From assembly GCA_910890315.1 (NCBI GenBank), contig CAJVGD010000001.1:806001-870000 (forward strand): a stretch of 64,000 bases of DNA, in the 5' to 3' direction. The stretch comes from Serendipita indica DSM 11827. Taxonomy: Eukaryota > Basidiomycota > Agaricomycetes > Sebacinales > Serendipitaceae. Below are positions 46,311 through 57,500 of this stretch, one piece after another. Under the pieces are notes generated by a model, which saw only the letters and a program-made list of their open reading frames with translations, had not been told where the DNA came from and searched no databases. The position numbers were made by a program, and so were the translations under genes. How positions within the stretch are numbered: position 1 is the stretch's first letter; every line of letters begins with the position of its first letter.

Positions 46311-46486
46311 TTCTGTTCGCTGGCCAAGGGCGAATGTGGTCAAGATCCAGCAACTTCTGTGTTTGTCCACGGCTTATCGGTCGCTTTGGGTCCATCGGTC
46401 TTTTCCGACCAATTGGCGAGATCAGATTCGACTTTCTGGATCTATACAGAGCCAGTGTTCACCAAACTTGGACCCTGCCACCACAA
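46311..46486. promoter_or_regulatory. 176-bp divergent promoter, RPD3 / biotin synthase
   Basis: Start codons of the deacetylase (minus) and biotin synthase (plus) are 176 bp apart. No motif recognised with confidence. Confidence 0.45.
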
Positions 46487-48063
46487 ATGGCGAGCGCCCG
46501 TCTAGTCCGCTTAGGCACTTCGCGGTCACATCTCAGCGTTTTGTCAGTTACAAGGACATCTATCATTGGTATACAATGCAGAAGACACGCTACGCATGCG
46601 TTTGAGGCTTCATCCGACCAGTCGACCTCGTCTGTGCCACGAAAACATTGGACAAAGGCGGAGATTAAGGAAATCTACGACTCTCCTCTTCTTGACCTCG
46701 TCTTCCGGGCCGCTGCGTCCCATCGGGTCCACTTTGATCCCTCCAAAGTACAGCTCTGCACGCTGATGAACATCAAAAGTGCGTCCCGCCATCCTAATAT
46801 CTAAAGCTCGAAACTCATGGTATGATGATGTTAGCCGGTGGATGTTCTGAAGATTGTACGTCCGCTATCCTCATACGAGACCGCCCGCTTATCAGTGTCT
46901 ACTAGGCTCGTATTGTTCACAGTCATCTCGATACGAGACAAGCACAAAAGCGTCGCGATTGTTGAGCGTTGAGCCCGTTCTCGAGGCTGCTCGCAAAGCC
47001 AAAGAAAAGTAGGCGGCTTCCCCAAGGCCCGTTCGGTTAGAGTGGCAACTGACTGAATTGAATTGAAGCGGCTCAACGAGGTTTTGTATGGGTGCTGCGT
47101 GGCGAACGGCAACAGGCAGACCACGATCATTTAACAATATTTTAACAATGGTTCGCGAGATTCGTGGAATGGGGATGGAGGTGTGCACCACTCTCGGAAT
47201 GCTCACTCCCGACGAGGCGAAGCAACTCAAAGAGGCAGGACTCACTGCATATAACCACAATCTCGATACTAGTCGAGAATACTATCCAGAGGTGTGTCCC
47301 CAGCCTGTCACTTTTCCAACGGGCTGATGCCAGTAGGTGATTACGACGCGGTCTTATGATGACCGACTCAATACCATCGAAGCCGTACGCTCAGCCGGTA
47401 TCAGTGTCTGTAGCGGTGGAATCCTTGGTCTTGGCGAGACAGACGACGACCGAGTCGGGTTGATCTGGGAGGTCTCAAAGTACGCATGGGAATTTATCAT
47501 CATGAGACTCCCCTTACATTTGTCAGCTTTGAAGAACATCCAGAGTCTTTCCCTGTCAATGCACTTGTTCCGATCCCTGGCACTCCTATGGAGAATAATC
47601 CTGTACGTCGTTCTTTAGTCTCCTCATTCACCCCGCCATTTACTCTTTAAAAGCCCGTGGCAGTACATACCCTTCTTCGAACTATTGCAACCGCCCGACT
47701 GGTTTTACCAGAGACAATCATCCGATTGTCTGCAGGTCGACAGACCCTGAACGAGACTGAACAAGTACGTGTTTAGTCAAATACGGGGCAATTATCTAAT
47801 TAGTACAGGCAATGTGCTTCATGGCGGGAGCGAACGCCATCTTTACTGGCGACGCTATGCTGACGACCCCTTGCTCTCCCTGGGACGAAGTGAGCTTTTC
47901 ATACAAAATCATTTGTTTCTCTGATGTAGTACAGGACAAGGCAATGATGGACCGTTGGGGTCTGAGTGGTATGCGTAGCTTCGAACAAGCTGGTGTGAAG
48001 CGAAAAGAGGGGGATCGTCTACAGGAGCGCGACCAGAGTGCCGAGGCTCAGCCTTCATTGTAA
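46487..48063 (+). CDS. BIO2: Biotin synthase, mitochondrial
   Basis: Radical-SAM enzyme inserting sulfur into dethiobiotin, last step of biotin synthesis. N-terminal mitochondrial-type leader [20 protein letters not shown], then [30 protein letters not shown], the [4Fe-4S] motif [16 protein letters not shown] (CxxxCxxC, split by an intron), [93 protein letters not shown], and [20 protein letters not shown]. About seven short introns with consistent phases. Its presence suggests biotin prototrophy, if the earlier pathway steps exist elsewhere. No frame break found. Confidence 0.95.
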
Positions 48064-48162
48064 TACTGACATATATTGCTAACGTCGTATGCTTTTCGGA
48101 GGACAAGTATCACGTTTGAAGCACTAGAGATTTGACATTGGGGAAGAAACTGGAAGTTGGCT

Positions 48163-49354
48163 TCACGCCTGGTCTTTGACATCAGAATCGTTGCCTTCGC
48201 CTTCTTTGGCCATGTCAGCCTGGACTTGAACGATCGTGGCGCGGGAGGTGCGACCAGCCACGGCCAGTCCATAGACCAAGGAAAGACTGTCGGCACCGAC
48301 CATCAACAACTATATAATGTCAGCTCCCTCCACTTCCTCCTATAAGGCCATCAGCGTACCTTGTATCCTTTGCGAACGCGCTCTTCCATTGTGGCTTTCA
48401 TCTCGGCGAATGCGAATCCCATAAGAGGCTTGTTATATTTTTGGCAAGACCTTCAAGCTTTTGGATAGCTTCAACATATTCGGGTTCATTTCCAATCTAT
48501 CAAAGCGTAAGGAGAGGCGTCGTTGCGCATAACTGACGTACGTGGAGAGGCAGACCCATGTCCAACCTATGCATAATGAGTAGGGGTTCAAACGAGTGTG
48601 CATTACCGACCTGAGGTCACCCATGCCGATCATGATTGCATCTATTCCTTCGAGGCTTATGATATCCTCCATGTTCTGCAACCCGAGGCGACTTTCAATC
48701 TGAGCAATGCACGCAATAGACTCGTTGTGTGCGTCGAAAAGCGTCTGAGGTCGTCAGTACCCCTCTGTAAGCGTGGATGTAAAACATACCTTTCCTTGAG
48801 GAACAGCGTCGTTGACGCCGGGCATCCATGCCCAAGGGCCGTAGGATCTCTTGCCCAAGGGTGGATAGCGGCAAGCTTCAATCAACTGGAGTGCGTCTTC
48901 TCTAGTTTCGGTATGAGGGCGCACGATTCCAGCAGCTCCAGCGTTCAATGCCACGGAGATGAAGCTTGGCTCCATGGCTGGGACACGCACGACCGGAATG
49001 GTCTTGGAGTTGCTGGCCGTGCTGATCGTGTTGATGATATTGGCCAGGAGGACGGGTGTGAATGGAGCATGCTCGGCATCAATAAATGCCCAATCAAAGC
49101 CCGTCATGGCGCTGAGTGTCGGAGGGAAGATTCATAGAAGAGGGAAGTATGGATAGAGCACGGTTGGAAGAGGAGCGTACACTTTTTGGGCAACTTCGAG
49201 GGAGGGAAAGGAGACACCGACTCCGACGAGGACTTGACCCGTCTTGAGAGCGGCACGGAGGTTACTAGGCTGTGTGGCAAGGGATATAGTTCTATGGTCA
49301 GTGGGAGCAGAAAAAGCTTGCCTGAGTGGGGTGAGTGGCTTTGAAGCTATCCAT
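48163..49354 (-). CDS. HpcH/HpaI class II aldolase (2-oxo-3-deoxy acid type)
   Basis: Metal-dependent aldolase splitting 2-keto-3-deoxy acids into pyruvate and an aldehyde; substrate unknown. Fold motifs: VLVGVGVSFPSLEVAQK, FDWAFIDAEHAPF with the active-site His, IPVVRVPAMEPSFI, ALNAGAAGIVRPHTETREDA, GKRSYGPW, IACIAQIESRLGLQNM with a metal Glu, IDAIMIGMGDLRLDMGLPLH with a metal Asp, then FAFAEMKATMEERVRKGY and VLMVGADSLSLVYGLA. The first exon is only 33 nt (MDSFKATHPTQ) and is joined by a GC-AG intron (49270-49321, GCAAGC...CACAG) to PSNLRAALKTG. It is convergent with the biotin synthase gene, 100 bp apart. Confidence 0.87.
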
Positions 49355-49888
49355 TGGTTGTGTTCGATGGGATTTGTGAGGGGAAAAGTCGTCTGGAGAG
49401 GTGCTCCTTTTATGCTCCAACGGGTGTTATGCTCCCGAGTTGTGCCATGTCATAACAAAGCTGACTCGGGGGACCGTATGAATACTCTCGAATGTCATAA
49501 CATGATGGAACGGCCCCGCGAATGTTGTGCTGTTGGTCTGTTCGGCACCGCTAAGAGTCATGAACAGGCGCCGACAGCTGAAACTTGCTCAAACCCATAC
49601 AAGGCGAGAAGCCTCCGTCTAAATCGGATCAAAACATCACAATCACAAATCTCCGAAAGCCAGCCAGATCGGAAGTTGAGCAAGTTTCACTCGTTATGGA
49701 TCTCCGCAACTCATTGAAGCGTCATCGTTGGGTGGACACATTCAAGCATCCCCGCAAAGTATAGTCAACTCTCTTCCAGAGTGAACACGGACCTCAGTGT
49801 CACGTGTTTCGAACCTCGGCTTTCTGGTTCCCGACTCTGCGGAACTATATAACGGCACTTGGTGGCAGAGGCGCAAAAGTGATCCAAA
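49355..49888. other. Divergent promoter, aldolase / acyl-CoA thioesterase
   Basis: 534 bp between divergent starts. Several chance ORFs, nothing recognised. Confidence 0.55.
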
Positions 49889-51341
49889 ATGGACGAAGTT
49901 GCTTCTAACGCGGAACCAAAGTCAATTGCGACGTCGCTTGAAGTCGAGCAGCTCGACAAGAATCTGTTTGTCTTCGACAAGATGCAGGGAACCGAGACCT
50001 GACTTTGGAAATACAAATAGCTTTCGTTCAAAGACATTGTGGTTGCCAAAGAATGCGCGTGGCGTATTTGGGGGTCAAGTTGCGCAAGTTGGAAGGGGCC
50101 AAGTTCGTGTCTGACACCTACGACAGGTCATCTCGCAAGCTGTAGTTTCTGCAACAAACTGTGTAGATCCTGAATATCACCTTCATGTATGTACTACCTT
50201 TGCAGGCCAAAGGATCCTATCTTACATTTTACAGTCTCTGCACGTTAGTTCAAACTCTCCCCAAATCCGCATTAGTGACGTAGAGATAGTCCTATTTTAT
50301 TCTCAGCGCAACTCCATCAATTCCTGTCCTTTACTATGTCGAGCGTCTGCGGGATGGACGGTCCTACGCTACTCGCTCTGTCAAGGCGTTCCAAAACGGA
50401 AAACTAGTGTTCACAATGACCTGCTCGTTTCAAAAAGACGAGCCAGGCCAGCCTATCCATCAACGAGCCATGCCTCCTGGCGTACCGTCACCGGATGCGT
50501 GCAAACTGGTTGAAGACGTGCTCGAGGAGAGACTCGCAGATCCAAGAATACCCGAGTACATTAAGCCATGGATCAAGGAGAATGCTATTGAGCGACGAAT
50601 GAGTCCCGTGGCCGTCAAAGACACGCCAATCTTCCGTTCACAAGACGGAATCCTCAATCAGGCGTTTTGGATGAAAGCAAAGTCGATCCCAAAGTACGAA
50701 TTACCATTCCAGCGGGTAAGTGGCTTGTCATACTGATGGAGTTCGACTCATCACCAATAGTGCATCCTGTCCTACATGTCCGACCTGCGTCTGTACGTTC
50801 AAAGGATTCCTAGCTTTATAAAACTAACAAATTGCAGTCTTGGGATTGCAGCAACCGAACTTGGTCTATCAAGAACTCGCCCATGGCCCAGGACTCTGGG
50901 AATGATGGTAATTCGGTCATACCCCCACCTTCTGAGGGATCTGACAACTCTACTAGTCAACGCTAGACCATACAGTCTGGTTCTATAGGTGTGTCTTCCA
51001 CCCGACATTCTCGTCCTGCTTCTAATCGCTTGAAGCAATGACTTTGACGTAGGCGACTGGCTACTCTATGTGGCGAGTATCTACAGCTCAGTAGATGGCG
51101 ACGGCTGATTCTTCCAGGTCAATTGCGTTGCTGCAGGTAACGGTCGAGCAGTAGTTTTTGGCCAGGTAAGCACGCGAATTGATCGGGAGCGTTTGCTTGG
51201 AACTCACCGCATGATCTTTACTCCCAGTGGTTTACACAGGCCGGCAAATTGGTGGCCGTTTGTACCCAAGAGGGGGTAGTGCGAATCGCACCCAAGACCC
51301 CTGAAGATGGAGCTCGGAAGCAAATCAAATCCAAGTTATAA
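49889..51341 (+). CDS. TES1: Peroxisomal acyl-CoA thioesterase II (TesB/ACOT8 type), PTS1 SKL
   Basis: Hydrolyses acyl-CoA to free acid and CoA in peroxisomal fatty-acid oxidation. Double hot-dog fold: MDEVASNAEPKSIATSLEVE, LDKNLFRSKTLWLPKNARGV, FGGQVISQAVVSAT, YFILSATPSIPVLYYVERLR, DGRSYATRSVKAFQNGKLVF, then ILSYMSDLRLLGIAATE, STLDHTVWFYSNDFDVGDWL (catalytic-Asp region) and FTQAGKLVAVCTQEGVVRIA. It ends IKSKL: the C-terminal SKL is a canonical peroxisomal targeting signal. About nine introns, 40-110 nt. The reading depends on donor CT|GTACGT at about 50794 and on a phase-0 intron removing an in-frame stop near 51110. Confidence 0.88.
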
Positions 51342-51738
51342 TTCTGCCTGTCGAGGTTGGAATGCCTCATGGAGGGTGGGCATCAATGAGCAGCCGCGGG
51401 ACCTGACGATTGCAGTCAAAACAATGTACCGTAGATCGGTTTTAATAAACGCCGCTGATTGCTCAGACCCCCTTGGCCGAGCTGGGAATGAACCAGGGTA
51501 ATGGACGCGGTCACTGCGCGCGGACTTCTCGTCCAATATTCGCGGGAGCAAGATGCACTGATCGGTGGCTGAACGGAACATTTGGAGTTTTGCCGCTGTC
51601 GCTTGATGCTTACACGTCCCTGGTCCTGATCGGTTTTCTTCGACGAGCCGAGAGCGACGCTTGCCTTTGTCTTTCTTGACCTCCTACCTCGACCTCTATC
51701 TCCTCTTTCTACAGTCCCTCCCTTTCTGTAGACATCCT
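51342..51738. other. Promoter and 5' UTR of GMC oxidoreductase
   Basis: 397 bp. The last 60 bp before the ATG (about 51675-51735) form a pyrimidine-rich tract (CTCCTACCTCGACCTCTATC type), common just upstream of strongly expressed fungal genes. Nothing else recognised. Confidence 0.5.
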
Positions 51739-54700
51739 ATGGGTTTCAGGCATCGTCTCGTCGCTGCAACTGCAGCAGCGACATTGTCCACGGTCAATGT
51801 CGCATCTGCACAATCAGTAGAACTCGTGAACAGAGGTATGTACTCAGTTTACGGCTCTGTGGCGGGTCAGAGAGTGCTAATGAACGTCCGTTTGTCCATT
51901 TCTAGCAACCGCATCGGACCCTTCGTCGTTTGCTTCTCAATCGTTTGACTATATCGTCGTTGGTGCGTCTAAAGACACATTTGTTCTCTCATATGCTCAT
52001 TCAACTCAGGCGCTGGAACAGCCGGTTTGGCAGTTGCTTCAAAGTATGTCCATAAGCGGCGCCTGTTGGTACGGGGAATCTTACACACTGCCACTAAGGT
52101 TGGCACAAGATGGAAAGGCCAGAGTTGGCATCATCGAGGCCGGTTTGTACCTCCCGAACGACCCACTCATCGATGTGCCCAGTAAGTGATCAATTTACGT
52201 ACATTAAAATAGATATTGAGCCCTTTTCTAGAAAACTTTGGCCAGAATAATGGCAACCCAAAATACGACTGGCGTTTCAAGTAGGCCGGCCCGTTTCACT
52301 GCCTGGTATCCTCCTGACGCCTGACTACAGTACAACCCCTCAAGCAGAGCTCTCTGGTAGAACAGTTCCTCATCCCCGTGGAAAAGTCGTTGGAGGCTCA
52401 ACTGCACTGGTTTGAATCTTCCTTGTGTGTCCGGACACCCCGAAATGACCAACTTTAGAACTACCTCGTCTTCAATCGAGCCTCTAAGCAAGAGTATGAT
52501 GCATGGGCCGAAATTGGCAACGACGGTTGGGATTGGAACTCTCTAACCAACTCATTCCGAGAGGTCTCGCATTACACCTCCATCACGGACAACCAGACTT
52601 TCCCAAACAGTCTGGACGCCAATAGCATCAATTCCCAGTCCGAACAGTATCACGGGACTGACGGTGTGATTCAGGTTCGTTTCCTCGTCATCGTTGGTAA
52701 CCTGCCGAGCTCACGCCATTGCCTCGACAGGTGTCGTATAACACATTTGAGACAGATGTCCAGGATCCATATGTCCAGGCGATGAACTCTCTTGGCGTCT
52801 CGACCAACTCGTTGCCCGACTCTGGCAACATCACGGGTGTCTACAATTCTCCAACAGCTGTCGATCGCACGACTGGAAAGCGGAGCTATGCAGCAAGCTT
52901 CTACGTCAAGAACATGGATAATGATCACTTTGTGCTCCTTCAGGGTGCGCGTGCCACCAAAATCGACTTTTCACCCAACAAGAATAAGGACGGAAACGTC
53001 GTGGCTACGGGCGTCACATTCGATGTCAGTGGGACTAGCTACACCGTCAAAGCCGGTAAAGAGGTTATTCTGAGCGCTGGTGTCTTCCAGTCACCACAGT
53101 GAGTTGTGTCCGGCACCGTCGTCTCTGGTACTCACGACGTCAATAGATTGCTCGAGTTGAGCGGTATCGGTAACTCGACAATCCTGCAGCGATTTGGCAT
53201 CAACACTTTGGTAGGTTTACCAAAATGATTGAGGCCAAGGCTAAATATGAAAAGGTCGACCTTCCTGGTGTCGGAGAAAACCTGATGGACCATGCCATGT
53301 CCGCACAAATGTGGCAGGTCAACCCTGGTGTGGTCACCTGGGACCAGCTTCGCATCAATACTACATTTGCTGCGGCGGCTGCCCAACAATAGTTCGTTAG
53401 CCGCTTACCGTCCTGCTCTTCTGACAAACCTCGGTAGTAATACGACACATGATGGCGTCCTCGCCTCAACGATCAACACCGTTGCTTTCAGCTCGTTCCG
53501 AACCGTGGCGGACAATGATACGGCCTATGGAGATCTTCTGAATACTCTAGATCAGTGGATAAACTCGACGAGCCTCACTCCTCTGCAGTCGAAGCAGTAC
53601 GACATCCAAAAACGTTGGATAAATGAGTCTGTCCCTGGGATGGAGTTTGTCATGATTCCATCTGGAGGCTTGACGCGTACTCGTCCTGCCAACGATACGA
53701 GTTACATGATTATCTCTGCAATTCTTCAACACCCCTTTTCGCGCGGTAATGTGGTAAGTGACAGCGACTCCTAGTTCGCGTCGCGGGTCACCCTGAAAAC
53801 GATGCCTGACACTCTCTGGAACAGCACATCAACAGCAGTGACCCAATGGAACTGCCTGCCGTGGATCCGAAGTACCTTACTAGTCCATTTGGTAGGTCTG
53901 AACGAGACCCTGGCGGCTAATCGCGTTCACGCGAACATTTATTTGAAATGATGCTGATGAATGTTCCGCAGATGTCGCTGCGCTTGTTCAGGGTGTACAG
54001 TTTGCCAACAAGGTACGCCACTAGTGGTTCGCAACCGACGCGGCAAACGTTACTGAAACCCCCTTTTTCATTTGTTTCACTCGTAGCTCGTCTCTACGGA
54101 GCCCCTTGCCAGCCTGATCACGACTCGTATCGACCCGGCCACCAACTTTACTAGCGGGGCGCATTTCGAAGGGTAAGTCTCGATCTTTGGCTTGCTATCT
54201 GGGTGCCCACTCGCTTGGGTTCTTGATGGGTGCCTCATGCTCAACCCCGTCAACGGACAGAGCGGGTGGCCACTATTATTTTCCGCCCGTGCGCGCGCGA
54301 GGGTGACGGTGAACGGCCACGCTTCCCTCGCCGCTGTCCTCGATGTCTCTCGCCGCTATCAGACCCTTGGGCCGCTGTTCGGCTTAGTGTTTGATTTGGC
54401 CCTCAACGATTGCGCCCGATGCTATCGGCTACGGGGCCTGGCCTGCTCGCTCCCGATTTCCCTCTCCCACGCATTGAGTACGCGGTTGCATGATCTGATC
54501 AATTTTCTGTAGATATGGTAGGAAGCAATCTTCTTCTTGGTTTAGGTTTCTAACGAATATGGTCCCCGACTAGTTCGCGCGAGCTTGCAATCCATCAAGC
54601 ATCCCGTCGGCACCTGCGCTATGGCGCCCAAGAACCTGAATGGTGTGGTAGATTCGAGTCTCAAGGTGTGGGGGACTGCAAACGTTCGTGTCGTCGACGC

Positions 54701-55040
54701 GTCGATTGTGCCCCAGCACATTGCGGCGCATATGCAAAGCACAGTTTATGCCATTGGAAACAAGGTGTGTTCGATTTCCAAACGCCTGCCTGTCATCCCT
54801 ATGCCCGCCATCATGATGCCAGAGGCTAAATGACAGCGGGTGAAGTGGCTATCTCATTACCGTTGATTCCCCGGTTTTGGCAACTTGAGGCTGACGAGCA
54901 CATATCCATAGGCTGGCGCGATCATCTTGTCTGGCAGTTCGACGGGCAACACGAATGATGCAGTACGCGGTAGACTCGGGGGAGTAGGACTGTCTGGTGC
55001 CATTGCGATATTCGCGGGACTCGTTGCGTTGATGGTTTAA
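51739..55040 (+). CDS. Secreted GMC oxidoreductase (aryl-alcohol oxidase-like, AA3)
   Basis: FAD enzyme oxidising alcohols or sugars, supplying H2O2 or reducing quinones. Signal peptide MGFRHRLVAATAAATLSTVNVASA, FAD motif DYIVVGAGTAGLAVAS, PHPRGKVVGGSTALNYLVFN, EVILSAGVFQSPQLLELSGI, LPGVGENLMDHAM, catalytic His regions SIKHPVGTCAMAP and DASIVPQHIAAHMQ. The C-terminus GLSGAIAIFAGLVALMV after a Ser/Gly-rich spacer looks like a GPI-attachment signal. Two problems: an in-frame TAG at about 53389, with coding continuing in another frame (NNSSLAAYRPALLTNLG), and an unusually long intron from 54173 whose phases do not match its acceptor by one base. Either the assembly has small errors or the gene is decaying. 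Confidence 0.82.
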
Positions 55041-55055
55041 TCTCTCTCTCTCTCT
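55041..55055. repeat. Short (TC)n microsatellite
   Basis: 15 bases of alternating TC directly after the GMC stop codon, in the presumed 3' UTR. Confidence 0.85.
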
Positions 55056-55414
55056 CTGTTGATCAGGAAGGATACCAGTACTCTGTCAATTAATTCTTAT
55101 GAAACACGGAATTTTTTCTAGAGACGGATGTAGTGCTCGGATGGGCGTAGAGAGCGGCTCAGGAGCGAGGCACGAGGATGCCGGCTAGCCAGTTGAATTG
55201 CGAAGGTGTTTGAAGGATCCGTATTAGATAAACTAAAGGCGAATCTGTCGCACAAACCGTGATCACATCGCAGTCTCAAAACGGACAAGACCCAGGGACT
55301 TGTGTTCACGGATCAGAAGCCAAGGGCCTCATAGAGCCCATGACCAATATATAGCGACCAAGACGACTGGAGGCTGCCTTCTGTCGCTCTTGCTCCTCGC
55401 CACTACCGGTCATT
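55056..55414. other. Intergenic, GMC 3' flank and membrane-protein promoter
   Basis: 359 bp with no recognised feature. Confidence 0.55.
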
Positions 55415-57137
55415 ATGGTCAACTACAACGCTCCAGACCAGATTGCGAGGCTCACAAACTATCGCAATGCTCAGGTAAGTTCAGCTGCTACAGGCTTACC
55501 GGTGCTGATCTCCTCGCCCCCTCCAGTCTCTGGTCTTGTTGGGCATCTTCTTCTGGGAGAGTGAGTCCATCGTCTTAAAAATTTAACCTCGTGTTGAACC
55601 TCGTTCTAGTTCTCGTGACTAGCGCCTTTGACTGGTCAATCATCTCCGGCAAGCGCAAGTTTCGATGGCCCATGATTGCCTATTTCATTTCCAGAGTGTG
55701 TACACCTTTCCCAGTCATCTACGGGGTGTTAAATCAGTCCTCTAGGTCGCTGTTGGTCTGCACATCATGGCCCTCGTCGTTAACGGCCAGGGAACAGAGG
55801 TCATTCCATGCGACAGGCAGGTGTGGATCCTCAAGATTACAGATGCCATTGCCATTTGGGCATCCTCCATCTTGCTCATTCTCCGGACGCTCGCCGTCTG
55901 GGGCTCCGACAGGAGAGTGCTCGGCGTCCTCATGCTCCTGTCGGCTGGCCTCATCGTCGTCTACTGCCTCACCTGGCAACCTAGCGTGAACAAGTTCAAT
56001 GGCCGTGGATGTGTCATCCTCAAGAGTGTCTCGAACCGTATCCTCCTCACCGAGTTTACCTATAGTATGTTCATTTCCCCCTTTTCCCTATGGAGCCGCG
56101 CTGACATCTCGTTTTCACAGCCATGTACGTCGGTTTCTCACTCCAAATGGTATTTCACAGAAGCTAAAACGTTGTTCTCTTGACCCTTCGACCGGCGTAA
56201 CTAGGTGCTTCGTGAGTGATGGTGACCCCGAGGATGTCCAAGATGCTGACAACTTCTTTCGCTTGACACATCTCACCCTTTTTGACATGTGCCGGTGCCG
56301 ACCCTCGACAGGATCTCTTCATTACGGTCCTCACCATTGTGAAACTGTGGTCGTGGCGAGCTCAGGGCGGTATCAGCCGTCTCCTGCTCGAGAACGGCAT
56401 GGCGTACTTTGTCTTCGCCACTGCGGGTAACCTCGTCCAGGCCGTCCTCCCCGCCCTCAACCTGAGCGGCCTCATGAACGTCATCTTCTTGGTATAGTGT
56501 CTTCCATAGTCACTTGTACCACTTTGCTCACTTGTGGATAGCCCGTCGCCATGATGATTTCCGTCATTGCGTCCACTCGCGTGTATATTCGCCTCTTGAC
56601 CCACGATGACCACAAGCATGGAGCATACTCTGGCTACACTGGCAACTCGACATCGTTCAATGCACGCACTGGGCCAGCCACGACCGACCGTGGAGGTGCA
56701 AGCATGCCTACTTTCCCCGCTGCCCCAGGCTTCGATCAACCCTATGGTCTCTCCGCAATCAAGAAGTATGTATCTTTCCTTACCTTCACCTCCTCTCTTC
56801 CACGTTTCCTTCGGCAAGTTATCCGAGTTGAACGATCTCTCAAAGGGAACGATCCTTCCTTCCTGCCATGTCGTTCAACGAATAAATGACTGACGGCTCC
56901 CTTCTCATCTACGTCTCGCCATACTTTATCACACTATTTTCACGACTTTACCACGTCCTGTCGCGTCCAACTACCAACAGCCAAAACCGCCACCGTATTA
57001 CCATCCGCACGCAGACTCAGACAGATGTCATGGACGATAATGGTGCCATGGACCTCGAGTATGGCAAGAAGGAGTCGGATCGCCAAACCGACCCTGAGCA
57101 AGACTTGTACCAGATGCGAGGTCCCAAGGTCCTATGA
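55415..57137 (+). CDS. Multi-pass membrane protein of unknown function (Agaricomycete type)
   Basis: Starts MVNYNAPDQIARLTNYRNAQ, then hydrophobic segments SLVLLGIFFWE, LVTSAFDWSIIS, WILKITDAIAIWASSILLIL, VLGVLMLLSAGLIVVYCLTW, DLFITVLTIVKLW, MAYFVFATAGNLVQAVLPAL and PVAMMISVIASTRVYIRLLT, about six or seven helices in all. The C-terminal cytosolic tail is polar, with YGLSAIKK, then TQTQTDVMDDNGAMDLEYGK and an end MRGPKVL. Layout resembles the many fungal 7TM-like proteins with a helix-rich N-half and a conserved Arg-rich loop (RTLAVWGSDRRVL) found in Agaricomycetes. Role unknown; not a recognised GPCR class. Six to eight introns; those between 56900 and 57000 are the least certain. Confidence 0.75.
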
Positions 57138-57500
57138 TCGCCTTCAAGTGCAAAACCTTTTCCGATTTTCTCTGGATGCTTGTGTCTTTGTGGTATACAA
57201 TACTCCCCTCCTGTGTTCTTGTTCCTCCCTGTTACCGCGTAACACTCCTGCGTGCAGTTCCCCATTCTTCTTCTAGTTTTACATGTTCCTCCACGGATTG
57301 GACCCTCTAGATTGCAAACGGATTGACACTGGTTGGCATTTATCCCTATCGTCGCTGCGCTCCGACGCCTGTAGATAATCGCCTATCCAATTGACTAGGA
57401 TTCGCAAAGAATTGACACAAATTGGGTTCCTCTGAGCATTTTGTTTTTGGCCCACGATGATTGGGCAGTGGCTCGAATCGTTTGGACTTCGACCACGATC
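57138..57500. other. Intergenic, promoter of NDUFS3 homologue
   Basis: 363 bp with no recognised feature. Confidence 0.55.
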
